NCBI GenBank assembly: GCA_017745595.1
Contig: WMBV01000013.1
Span: 1-64,000, forward strand
Reading direction: 5' to 3'
Source: Bordetella petrii
GTDB taxonomy: Bacteria; Pseudomonadota; Gammaproteobacteria; Burkholderiales; Burkholderiaceae_B
Length of the DNA stretch: 64,000 nucleotides
The notes under the pieces were generated by a model. The model was not told where the DNA came from, searched no databases, and saw nothing but the letters and a program-made list of their open reading frames with translations. The position numbers were made by a program, and so were the translations under genes. Positions 9,175 to 16,898 of the stretch are shown one piece after another (the first letter of the stretch is position 1; the number at the start of each line of letters is the position of its first letter).

Positions 9175-9909
9175 CGCCGCGGCGGGCGCCACCGCGGCGC
9201 CCTGGATGCCGTGGCGCCGCAGGGCCTGGGCGACGAAGCCGCCGGCCTTCATTTCTTCGACGAACGCACCGAGCGCCGCCGCGGCTTCCGGGCCGCGGCT
9301 CTTGGGGGCGCCCATGGCCTGGCGTATGGTCATGAAGCTGCCCGGCAGCATACGCAGGCCGGGCAGGCGCCCCATGTCGGCTTCCAGCTGCTGCTTCACG
9401 CCGGCCGCCACGTCGGCGTTTTCGGCCAGGAAGGACTCGACCACCGCCGGCGAGGTGGGGGCGCGCAAGATGTGCGCCTGTTTCAGTTCGCGCGTCAGGT
9501 ACAGGTCGTAGGCGCTGCCCTTGCCGACCATCACGCGGGTGCCGGGGCGGTCGACTTCCAAGGGCTCGCGCAAGGGGGATGCCGCGCGCACCAGGTAGGC
9601 GTCCTCGATCAGCACATAGGCGTCGGTGAACGAGATGCCGGCGCCGCGCAGCGGATCGATGGCGAAAAAGCCGATATCGGCCTGCTCGGCCGTGACGGCC
9701 TCGACCGATTTGCCGGCGCTGTCCCATACCACCAGTTCCAGGTCGACGCCCAGCCGTTCGGCGAACGCGCGGGCCAGGTCGATCGACACGCCCGCCGGCT
9801 CGCCGGTGGCCGGGTCGCGCCCGGCCAGGATGGGGTTGCCCAGGTTGATAGAGGCGCGCAGCCGGCCGGTGGGAGTGAAGGCGGCGATGATCTTGGGGTC
9901 GAGAGTCAT
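9163..9909 (-). CDS. extracellular-solute-binding family 3-like protein lacking a signal peptide
   Basis: The 248-residue product resembles amino-acid ABC-transporter binding proteins (SBP_bac_3). It has GRLRASINLGNPIL, a ligand-site-like GVSIDLARAFAERLGVDLELVVWDSAGK, DIGFFAIDPLRGAGISFTDAYV, and a second-lobe VMVGKGSAYDLYLTREL. It starts MTLDPKIIAAFTPTG with no hydrophobic leader, so it appears cytoplasmic, and no longer in-frame start supplies one. It ends 31 bp downstream-facing from the iclR gene on the same strand, so the two are probably co-transcribed. No permease or ATPase of the amino-acid type is nearby. It may act as a soluble ligand sensor or chaperone, or as an enzyme built on the periplasmic-binding fold. 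The function is not known. Confidence 0.72.
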   Translation of the reverse strand: MTLDPKIIAAFTPTGRLRASINLGNPILAGRDPATGEPAGVSIDLARAFAERLGVDLELVVWDSAGKSVEAVTAEQADIGFFAIDPLRGAGISFTDAYVLIEDAYLVRAASPLREPLEVDRPGTRVMVGKGSAYDLYLTRELKQAHILRAPTSPAVVESFLAENADVAAGVKQQLEADMGRLPGLRMLPGSFMTIRQAMGAPKSRGPEAAAALGAFVEEMKAGGFVAQALRRHGIQGAAVAPAAASGA

Positions 9910-9940
9910 GCTGAATCCAGGTGGGGTCGGGTTTTTCGTA

Positions 9941-10738
9941 TTAGACCGCAGGCGCGGGATCTTGCTGCACGGAGCGCGCCAGCCATGCCAGGCGCGGCCC
10001 GATCTCGACCATGAGCTGGTCTTCTTTCAATTGATACGCGGGTGCTCCGCAGCTTATCGCATAACGCGTTTCGTTCGTGCGCGTACGCACCGGCGTCGCG
10101 ACGGTATGGACCCCGGGTTCCCATTCGCCGATGCTGACGCAAAACCCCTGCGCATGCACCTGCTTCTTGGCCGTCTCGATCTTTTTTTGCGCCTGTGGCC
10201 ACGCACCCGCGTCGGAGGCCTTGATTTCGTCCATGGCGACCGCAAACGCGGCCTCGTCCAGGCCCGCCAGGTATGCCCATCCCATGGCGGACCTGGCCAG
10301 GGGGTAGCGGGATCCGATTTCGGAACGAAAAGGCACCAGCGACTGGCCCTTGCAGCACGCCACATAGGCCATGTTCAGTTTGTCTTGCATGCCCAGGCCC
10401 ACCATGGCGCCGAACGTGTTCGCCAGGTCTTGCATGCCCGGCTGCAATCTCGACCGGACCGTGTCGCCCGCCACGAATGCATACGCGAACGCCAGCACGG
10501 CGGGCGTCAGCGTGTAGCTGCCGCCATTCGCGTCGTAGGACAGATAGCCCTGCGCGACCAGGCTGGCGGTCAGGCGCGACACGCTCGACGCCGGAATACC
10601 GGTACGCCGCGACAGGTCTTGATTGCGCAGCGGCGGGTCTCCGGCCTGAAACGCGCGCAGGACTTCCATGCCCCGCGCGAGCGGAGCAATGACTGTGAAC
10701 GCACCGCCATCGGCGGGCGTATCCCTGGGACGTGCCAT
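9941..10738 (-). CDS. IclR-family transcriptional regulator
   Basis: This 265-residue regulator has an N-terminal winged helix-turn-helix (residues about 15-75, with LRNQDLSRRTGIPASSVSRLTASLVAQGYL) and a C-terminal IclR effector-binding domain (about 90-255, with YPLARSAMGWAYLAGL and a conserved-type cysteine in AISCGAPAYQ). IclR proteins usually bind a small carboxylic or aromatic effector and control an adjacent catabolic operon. This gene is divergent from the ABC importer-hyuAB operon. The 253-bp region between them carries four TTCC-N7-GGAA boxes, good candidates for its operators. It probably controls both its own transcript (with the downstream binding-protein-like gene) and the importer operon. 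Confidence 0.9.
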   Translation of the reverse strand: MARPRDTPADGGAFTVIAPLARGMEVLRAFQAGDPPLRNQDLSRRTGIPASSVSRLTASLVAQGYLSYDANGGSYTLTPAVLAFAYAFVAGDTVRSRLQPGMQDLANTFGAMVGLGMQDKLNMAYVACCKGQSLVPFRSEIGSRYPLARSAMGWAYLAGLDEAAFAVAMDEIKASDAGAWPQAQKKIETAKKQVHAQGFCVSIGEWEPGVHTVATPVRTRTNETRYAISCGAPAYQLKEDQLMVEIGPRLAWLARSVQQDPAPAV

Positions 10739-10745
10739 AGTTATA

Positions 10746-10781
10746 TTCCTTAATACGGAAAATAAATTCCTATTGCAGAAA
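10746..10781. promoter_or_regulatory. candidate IclR operator pair, iclR-proximal
   Basis: There are two boxes of the form TTCC-N7-GGAA, at 10746-10760 (exact) and 10767-10781 (right half GAAA). Their starts are 21 bp apart, i.e. two helical turns. The first is part of the 20-bp string tatattccttaatacggaaa (10742-10761), repeated exactly at 10877-10896. The pair sits immediately upstream of the iclR start at 10738, a position that fits autoregulation. Confidence 0.6.
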
Positions 10782-10859
10782 ATGTTTTCCTCATGATAAG
10801 TTCGCCCCTACGGTGACAAGGCGAATCAGTAAGCGGTTTATCGAAATTGTCTCCTAAAT

Positions 10860-10895
10860 TTCCGTTAAATGGAAAATATATTCCTTAATACGGAA
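10860..10895. promoter_or_regulatory. candidate IclR operator pair, importer-proximal
   Basis: Two exact TTCC-N7-GGAA boxes lie at 10860-10874 and 10881-10895, again with starts 21 bp apart. The second lies in the exact 20-bp direct repeat shared with 10742-10761. The pair is about 100 bp upstream of the importer operon start at 10992 and is placed to control it. Confidence 0.62.
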
Positions 10896-10991
10896 ATTGA
10901 CCAGTTCATGGCCCTGCACGGCTCGCTCTCGCAAGCGGTCGGCGAGTGACGTTGCAGTCTGGTTTCACTCAATGTTTGGAGACAACGCCGT

Positions 10992-12071
10992 ATGAATACT
11001 GCACCATTCGGGCGCAAGCGCCATTCCGATTGTCCGTCGGCCATGCGCCGCGCCATGCTGGGCGGCGCCGCCCTGGCCACGCTGACCTTCAGCAGCCGGC
11101 GTGTGTGGGCGAAGGAAACCACTTTTACCATCATGACCGTGGGCGGCACGTGGGGCGATGCCATCCGCAAGATCATTGCCGAACCGTTCGCCGCGCGCCA
11201 TGGCCTGACGCTGGCGTTCGACAACCGTCCCAACGCACAACAGCTCGCCGTTCTGCAGGCCAGCCGCGGCCGTCCCACCATCGACACCATCGAATTGGGC
11301 GGCCCCAGGCTGGGCCAGGCCACCGCGATGGGGCTGGTCGCCAAGATCGACCCGGCCGTGGTGAAGAATCATGCCCGGGTGTTTCCGGGGCTGCGCAATG
11401 ACTACTGGGCGGCCCGCGCCATCGGCCCCTGGGCATTGGCCTTCAATACCAAGGTGTTCAAGAAGGAAGAAGTCCAGGAAAAGGGCTGGGAGCTGCTGCT
11501 GGACCCCCGTTCCAAGGGGCGCGTCGCCCTGCCGAATTTCGGCTGGATGGGGGAAACCTGGCTGCACTCCATCAACCAGCCCATGGGCGGCACGTATCAG
11601 AACCTGGACCCCGCTTTCACCTTCGCCCGTAAGGTTGTGAAAGACAACGGCGGCATCATCATGATTTCGAACGATCAGGGGATGAAGCTGTTCGGAACCG
11701 GCGAGATCGTGATCGCGCCGTTCTGGAGCGGCCGGACGCTGGAACTGCAGCGCAAGGGAGTCCCCCTGGATATCGCGTATCCCAAGGGCTGGAGCCCGTA
11801 CGGGTTCGGATTTTCGGTGGTGGAGCAGGGGGCGAACGCCGCGTTGGCGCAGCAGTTCGTCGATGCCTCGCTCAGCGACGAAGCGCAGTTGACGTTCGCG
11901 CGCCAATTCTCGTACGTGCCCACGCTGCAAGACCTGAAGGTGCCGGACGACATGCTCGCCTCGAAGATTTCCCCCGCGTTGTTCGACATTGCCGCCAATC
12001 TCGACTACAGCGAAGTCGCCAAGTATTCCGACAAGAACCTGGAGCGCTGGAACATGGAAGTCGTGAACTGA
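10992..12071 (+). CDS. ABC transporter substrate-binding protein (spermidine/putrescine-like, Tat-type leader)
   Basis: This is a 359-residue periplasmic solute receptor of the PotD/AfuA-like class. The N-terminus has two arginines before a hydrophobic core (MRRAMLGGAALATL) and ends near RRVWAKE, suggesting Tat or Sec export. The mature part has TFTIMTVGGTWGDAIRKIIAEPFAARHG, DTIELGGPRLGQATAMGLVAKID and GPWALAFNTKVFKKEE, typical of this class. It is the first gene of a six-gene operon (binding protein, ATPase, two permeases, hyuA, hyuB). The substrate is unknown; given hyuAB, a cyclic amide, hydantoin or N-substituted amino acid is plausible. GGAG lies upstream of the ATG. Confidence 0.88.
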   Translation: MNTAPFGRKRHSDCPSAMRRAMLGGAALATLTFSSRRVWAKETTFTIMTVGGTWGDAIRKIIAEPFAARHGLTLAFDNRPNAQQLAVLQASRGRPTIDTIELGGPRLGQATAMGLVAKIDPAVVKNHARVFPGLRNDYWAARAIGPWALAFNTKVFKKEEVQEKGWELLLDPRSKGRVALPNFGWMGETWLHSINQPMGGTYQNLDPAFTFARKVVKDNGGIIMISNDQGMKLFGTGEIVIAPFWSGRTLELQRKGVPLDIAYPKGWSPYGFGFSVVEQGANAALAQQFVDASLSDEAQLTFARQFSYVPTLQDLKVPDDMLASKISPALFDIAANLDYSEVAKYSDKNLERWNMEVVN

Positions 12072-12084
12072 GCGGGCACAGACA

Positions 12085-13167
12085 ATGATAGAACTGCGAG
12101 GGATAGGAAAGGACTTCGGCCAGGCCACCGCGGTGCATGACATTTCATTGCACATTGCCCGCGGCGAACTGGTCTCGCTGCTGGGACCGTCGGGCTGCGG
12201 CAAGACCACCACCTTGCGCATGGTGGCGGGCTTCGAGCAGCCCACGCGCGGCAACATTCTTATCGACGGCCGCGACGTGACCAGGCTGGCGCCGGAAAAG
12301 CGCGGATTGAGCATGGTCTTCCAGAACTATGCATTGTTTCCGCACCTGAACGTGTTCGAGAACGTCGCGTTCGGCCTGCGCCTGCGCGGCCAAAAGGCCG
12401 CGCAGGCCAAGCCGGCCGTGCTGGATGCGCTTGCGCGGGTGGGCCTGCAAGACCTGCACCGGCGCATGCCCCGCGAATTGTCGGGCGGACAACAGCAGCG
12501 GGTTTCGCTGGCGCGCGCGCTGGTGGTCCAGCCCGCCGTGCTGCTGATGGACGAACCCTTGTCCAACCTGGATCTGAAACTGCGGGAGCAGTTGCGCGAC
12601 GAAATCCGGTCCATCCAGCAATCGACCGGATTGACCGCGATATACGTCACGCACGATCAAAGCGAGGCCATGGCGATGTCGGACCGGGTGGCGATCATGC
12701 AGGCCGGCCGCATCGAACAGATCGGGGCGCCCCGCGATATCTACGAGCGTCCCGCCACGACCTTCGTGGCCCGGTTCATCGGCCAGTGCAATCTGATCGA
12801 AGGGCATTACGACGCGGACGCGCGCTCGTTCGTGTCCCGCGCGGGCCTGCGCCTGCCGGCCGCGGCCCCGCCCGCGCAGGGCGCGGGCGCATCCGCGACG
12901 CTGGCGATCCGGCCCGAGGCCTGGCGCATCGGCGCCGGCGGCGCGGACGGCCACAGCCATTACACCGGCCTGGTGCGCGACGTCGTGTACCTGGGAGACC
13001 ATGCGCAACTGGGCGTGGAAATCCAGGGCGAGCGCGGCAGCGAGCCGATGATGGCACGCTGGCCCATCGAGCGCGGACGCGCCGCGCCGGCGGTGGGCGA
13101 GTCACTTGCACTGACCATCGCGGCGCAAGATTGCGTGCTGGTCGCCGACCGCGCGGGCAGGAGCTGA
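12085..13167 (+). CDS. ABC transporter ATP-binding protein (PotA-like)
   Basis: This 360-residue ATPase energises the importer. It has Walker A GPSGCGKTTTLR (about residues 34-45), Q-loop MVFQNYALFPHLNVFENVAFGL, signature LSGGQQQRVSLARAL and Walker B VLLMDEPLSNLD. The H-loop is IYVTHDQSEAMAMSDR. The C-terminal part after about residue 240 is a TOBE-type regulatory domain, including ATLAIRPEAWRIG. It begins 14 bp after the binding-protein stop and is followed after 1 bp by the first permease. Length and domain order match PotA/UgpC-type ATPases. Confidence 0.93.
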   Translation: MIELRGIGKDFGQATAVHDISLHIARGELVSLLGPSGCGKTTTLRMVAGFEQPTRGNILIDGRDVTRLAPEKRGLSMVFQNYALFPHLNVFENVAFGLRLRGQKAAQAKPAVLDALARVGLQDLHRRMPRELSGGQQQRVSLARALVVQPAVLLMDEPLSNLDLKLREQLRDEIRSIQQSTGLTAIYVTHDQSEAMAMSDRVAIMQAGRIEQIGAPRDIYERPATTFVARFIGQCNLIEGHYDADARSFVSRAGLRLPAAAPPAQGAGASATLAIRPEAWRIGAGGADGHSHYTGLVRDVVYLGDHAQLGVEIQGERGSEPMMARWPIERGRAAPAVGESLALTIAAQDCVLVADRAGRS

Positions 13168-13168
13168 C

Positions 13169-14020
13169 ATGGCCGCGGCGCAAGAGTCGGCCGGAAGGCG
13201 CTTGCTGTTGGTCGGGCCCAGCATGATCCTGGTGGCGGGCGTGCTGGTGCTGCCCCTGCTGCTGATGGCCGCGTTCAGCGTGTGGCGTTTCGTGCCGGGA
13301 CAGGTCACCGACTATCAATGGACACTGGCCAACTACGCGCGTCTGTTCAGTGAGCCATTCTATTTGCAGGTGGTGCTGGAAACCGTCGAGCTGGGCCTGG
13401 GGGTCACGCTGCTGTCCATCGTCATCGGATACCCCGTTGCCTATTATCTGGCGCGCACGACCAACCCGTGGCAGCCCGTCCTGATGCAGCTGATCTATGT
13501 GCCGATGATGATCAGCCTGGTGGTGCGGGCGTATGGGTGGATGATCTTGCTGGGCTTTAACGGCGCGGTGAACTCCGCGCTGCTCGGCCTGCATATCATC
13601 GACGCCCCGTTGCGCATGCTCAACAGCCTGACCGCGGTCGTGCTGGGGCTGGCGGAAGTGTTGCTGCCCTTCATGGTGCTGCCGCTGGTCGCGTGCATCA
13701 AGAACATTCCCCCCAGCGTGGAAGAGGCCTGCCGCACGCTCGGCGGTACGCCATTGCAGACTTTTCTGCGCGTGACGCTGCCGCTCAGTTTCCCCGGCAT
13801 CGTCTCGGGATCGCTGATGGTATTTTCGCTGTCGATAACCGCCTATGCCCTGCCGGCCCTGCTCGGCGGCGCCAAGGTGAAGATGATCAGCGCCATCGCC
13901 TACGACACCATGCTGGTCAGCTACAACTGGCCGTTCGGCTCGGCCATCGGCATGCTCATGGTGGTGGTTTCCGGCGCGCTCGTGTTCGGATACCTGCGCA
14001 TGGCGCCCAAGGGAGCTTGA
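13169..14020 (+). CDS. ABC transporter permease (PotB-like)
   Basis: This 283-residue inner-membrane permease has about six transmembrane segments, the first being LLLVGPSMILVAGVLVLPLLL. The EAA loop is EEACRTLGGTPLQTFLRVTLPLSFPGI (about 190-215), which contacts the ATPase. It resembles PotB-type subunits of polyamine-class importers. It starts 1 bp after the ATPase stop and is followed within 3 bp by the second permease, so it is clearly part of the operon. Confidence 0.92.
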   Translation: MAAAQESAGRRLLLVGPSMILVAGVLVLPLLLMAAFSVWRFVPGQVTDYQWTLANYARLFSEPFYLQVVLETVELGLGVTLLSIVIGYPVAYYLARTTNPWQPVLMQLIYVPMMISLVVRAYGWMILLGFNGAVNSALLGLHIIDAPLRMLNSLTAVVLGLAEVLLPFMVLPLVACIKNIPPSVEEACRTLGGTPLQTFLRVTLPLSFPGIVSGSLMVFSLSITAYALPALLGGAKVKMISAIAYDTMLVSYNWPFGSAIGMLMVVVSGALVFGYLRMAPKGA

Positions 14021-14022
14021 CG

Positions 14023-14847
14023 ATGGCAGCCGACCGAAATCCGGGGCAGGCGCAACGCCCGTCCGTCGCATGGCGCACCCTGTGCGTTTTCACGGCACTG
14101 GTATTCGTGTTCCTGCTGGCTCCCATCGCCGTCATCGTCGTCGAGGCCTTCGATGCCTCGGACTACATGGCGTTTCCGCCGCGGCAATTATCGCTGCGCT
14201 GGTTCCATGCGTTCTTCCAGAATGCGGAGTTCATGTCGGCGCTGAAGATCAGCACGCAGATCGGCCTGTCCGCCGCGGCCATTTCCACGCTGATCGGCGT
14301 GGCCGCCGCCCTGGTGCTGGCGCGCAAGGAGCCCGGCCATGCCACCCTGGAAACCTACCTGCTGGCGCCGCTGTATGTGCCGCGGATCCTGATCGGCCTG
14401 GCGCTGCTGCTGGCATTCGCCCGATTGAATATGTCGGGTTCGTTTACCGGCCTGCTGCTGGGGCACGTGCTGATCACCTTCCCGTATACGGTGCGCACCG
14501 TGCTGGTGGGGCTCAACGCCGTGGACCCTTCCGTGAAGGAAGCCGCCCGGATGCTGGGCGCGACGCGCTGGCAGGTCTTTCTGCGCGTCATCGCCCCCCT
14601 GACCAAGGGCGCCATCCTGGCCGGCTTCACGTTCGCCCTGATCGTGTCGTTCTCCGACGTCTACCTGGCCATGTTCATTTCCGGCCCGCAGACCACGACG
14701 CTGCCCATGCGCCTGTTCAGCTTCATGGAATGGGATCAGTCGCCGCTGGTCGCGGCGGCATCCGCAATACAGATCGTATTGATTGTGGCCGTAGTCGTCG
14801 CCACGACGCGCATTTCCGGCTTCAAAAGCCCTGGGAGAATAGATTGA
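14023..14847 (+). CDS. ABC transporter permease (PotC-like)
   Basis: This is a 274-residue second permease of the importer. Hydrophobic segments include FTALVFVFLLAPIAVIVVEAF, and the EAA loop is KEAARMLGATRWQVFLRVIAPLTKG. The start at 14023 (MAADRNPGQ) is right after the PotB-like stop. The same frame is open far upstream inside that gene, which is not meaningful. The stop codon at 14845-14847 overlaps the TTG start of hyuA at 14844, so translation of transporter and enzyme is coupled. This is strong evidence that the transported compound is the HyuAB substrate or a precursor. Confidence 0.92.
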   Translation: MAADRNPGQAQRPSVAWRTLCVFTALVFVFLLAPIAVIVVEAFDASDYMAFPPRQLSLRWFHAFFQNAEFMSALKISTQIGLSAAAISTLIGVAAALVLARKEPGHATLETYLLAPLYVPRILIGLALLLAFARLNMSGSFTGLLLGHVLITFPYTVRTVLVGLNAVDPSVKEAARMLGATRWQVFLRVIAPLTKGAILAGFTFALIVSFSDVYLAMFISGPQTTTLPMRLFSFMEWDQSPLVAAASAIQIVLIVAVVVATTRISGFKSPGRID

Positions 14848-16898
14848 CGAAGCAGAGGCATCGGGTAGGGATAGACATCGGCGGCACCTTCACCGATTTT
14901 TCGTTCTGGCACGGCGGCGAGCAGCGGCTGTCGACCCTGAAAGTGCCGACCGTGCGGACCCGCCCCGTCGACGGCGTCATGGAAGGCCTGCGCCGCATCG
15001 CCCACGAACACCAGGTGGACCTGGCCGATCTGCGCTACGTGGTCCACGGAACGACGATTGCGCTCAATACGCTCATTGAGCGCGACGGCGCGCGGCTGGG
15101 GCTGCTGGTCACGCGCGGCTTCGGCGACCTGCTCATCATCCAGCGCCTGCGCATGCCCATGCCCTACAACTGGCGCACCGGCCGGCCCGATCCGCTCCTG
15201 CCGCGCCGCCAGGTGTACGAAATCGATGAAAGAGTCGGCCCGGACGGCGCGGTGGAAACGCCGCTGTCGCGCGCGGACATCCTGCAGGCCGCCGAGCAGG
15301 CCCGCGCCCAGGGCCTGAGCGGCTTGGTGATCTGCTTTCTGCATGCCTATCGCCAGCCGGCCCACGAGATCGAGGCGCGGGAAATCCTGCAAGAGGCGGC
15401 GCCCGACCTGTTCGTCTGCTGCTCGCATGAGGTATGGCCGCGCATGCGCGAGTACGAGCGCGCCATTGTGTCCATCATGAACGGCTATGTGATGCCCAAG
15501 GTGGACGCTTACCTGGGCGATCTGGAGCAGCGCCTGCAAGATGCGGGTGTCCAGGCTTCGCCGTTCATCACGCAAAGCGCCGGGGGCATCGTCAGCGCGC
15601 GCAGCGCCCGCAAGCGCCCCGTCGACACGCTGCTGTCCGGGCCCGCCGCGGGCGTCATCGGCGCGATCCGGGAAGCCGGCCGTGCCGGTGTAGCCGATTT
15701 CATCACGCTGGACATCGGCGGCACCAGCGCCGACGTGGCCTTTGTCAACGGCGGCCGCGCATGCATCAGCCAAAGCGAGCACGTCGCCGACTTTCCGCTG
15801 CTGATGCCCGTGATCGGCGTTTCTTCCATCGGCGCAGGCGGCGGATCCGTCCTGACGGTGGATAGCTCGGGCGTGCTGCGCCTGGGCCCGGCCAGCGTGG
15901 GCGCGGACCCGGGGCCGGCGTGCTATGGCAAGGGCGGCGAACGGCCCGCCTTCACGGACGCTTGCGTGGCCGGCGGCTACATCAACCCGGCCGCCTTCGC
16001 GGGCGGCAGCGTGCCGTTGTCGCGCGAGAAAGCGGTGGCGGTGCTGGAGCCCGTTGCCAAGGCGTTGTCGCGCGATCTTGCCGGCGCGGTCGAGGCGGTG
16101 ATGCAGGTCGCGGTCGGCTCGCTTTATGCCGAACTGTCCAATCTCGCGGCCAAGCAAGGCGTATCCGTTCGCGATTATTCCCTGTTGCCTTACGGGGGCG
16201 CGGGGCCCTTGCTGGCCACCCGCGTCGCCGACGAACTGGGCATGACCAAGGTCGTGCTGCCCGCCCGGCCCGGCACCCTGTGTTCGCTGGGCGCCATGCT
16301 GGCCGATGTCTCGAAGCCGTTTGTGCGCTCGATCATGTGCGAGCTGTCGTTGGCCGCGGCCGCCTTGTCCGAGGGGCTGGACGGCCTGGTCGCCGAAGCG
16401 AACGGCTGGATCGACGCCGAGGGGCCCGAGCTGCAGTCGCGCCGGATGGAGATATCCGCGGACATGCGCTACGAAGGCCAGTCGTACGAAATCGGCGTGG
16501 ACCTGGAGACCGACTGGATCGCCCGGCATGACATGGCTGCCATTGCGGCGGCGTTCCATGCGCGGCACCGAGCCATGTTCGCCCATGCGGATGAGCGCGC
16601 GCCCATCGAGATCGTCGACCTGCGCCTGACCATCGTGGGGGAAACCGGAAAGGGCGATCTGCAGGAATCGAAGGCGCGGGCCGAGGCCGGCGCGGCGGAT
16701 CCGCAATTCCGGGAGGTCGTGATAGACGGGGCCTTCGTACCGGTGCCCGTATACCAGAGAGAGCACCTGGTCGTGGGCAGCAGCTTCGAAGGGCCGGCCG
16801 TGATTGAACAGGCGGATACGACGACGGTGGTGGGGCCGGCATGGTCCACCCATGTGCACGCATCCGGCTCCCTCATACTTGAAAGGATGGCACGATGA
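14844..16898 (+). CDS. hydantoinase/oxoprolinase family protein, subunit A (HyuA-like)
   Basis: This 684-residue ATP-dependent amidohydrolase subunit belongs to the family of N-methylhydantoinase A, 5-oxoprolinase and acetone/acetophenone carboxylase beta-type chains. It has the actin-fold phosphate motif GIDIGGTFTDFSFW at residues 9-22, then YVVHGTTIALNTLIER and a second nucleotide motif TLDIGGTSADVAFVNGG. The conserved SVGADPGPACYGKGG segment follows. The TTG at 14844 was chosen because GGGAGA lies 7 bp upstream, the junction overlaps the preceding permease stop, and the protein then starts MTKQRHRVGIDIGG as expected. The longer frame to 14070 runs through the permease gene. It would work with HyuB, encoded next. 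The exact substrate is unknown. Confidence 0.9.
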   Translation: MTKQRHRVGIDIGGTFTDFSFWHGGEQRLSTLKVPTVRTRPVDGVMEGLRRIAHEHQVDLADLRYVVHGTTIALNTLIERDGARLGLLVTRGFGDLLIIQRLRMPMPYNWRTGRPDPLLPRRQVYEIDERVGPDGAVETPLSRADILQAAEQARAQGLSGLVICFLHAYRQPAHEIEAREILQEAAPDLFVCCSHEVWPRMREYERAIVSIMNGYVMPKVDAYLGDLEQRLQDAGVQASPFITQSAGGIVSARSARKRPVDTLLSGPAAGVIGAIREAGRAGVADFITLDIGGTSADVAFVNGGRACISQSEHVADFPLLMPVIGVSSIGAGGGSVLTVDSSGVLRLGPASVGADPGPACYGKGGERPAFTDACVAGGYINPAAFAGGSVPLSREKAVAVLEPVAKALSRDLAGAVEAVMQVAVGSLYAELSNLAAKQGVSVRDYSLLPYGGAGPLLATRVADELGMTKVVLPARPGTLCSLGAMLADVSKPFVRSIMCELSLAAAALSEGLDGLVAEANGWIDAEGPELQSRRMEISADMRYEGQSYEIGVDLETDWIARHDMAAIAAAFHARHRAMFAHADERAPIEIVDLRLTIVGETGKGDLQESKARAEAGAADPQFREVVIDGAFVPVPVYQREHLVVGSSFEGPAVIEQADTTTVVGPAWSTHVHASGSLILERMAR

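Noticed and set aside
14070-14843. N-terminal extension of HyuA through the permease gene
   Set aside because: The permease frame is well supported to 14847, and the TTG at 14844 has a good ribosome site and gives the normal HyuA N-terminus.
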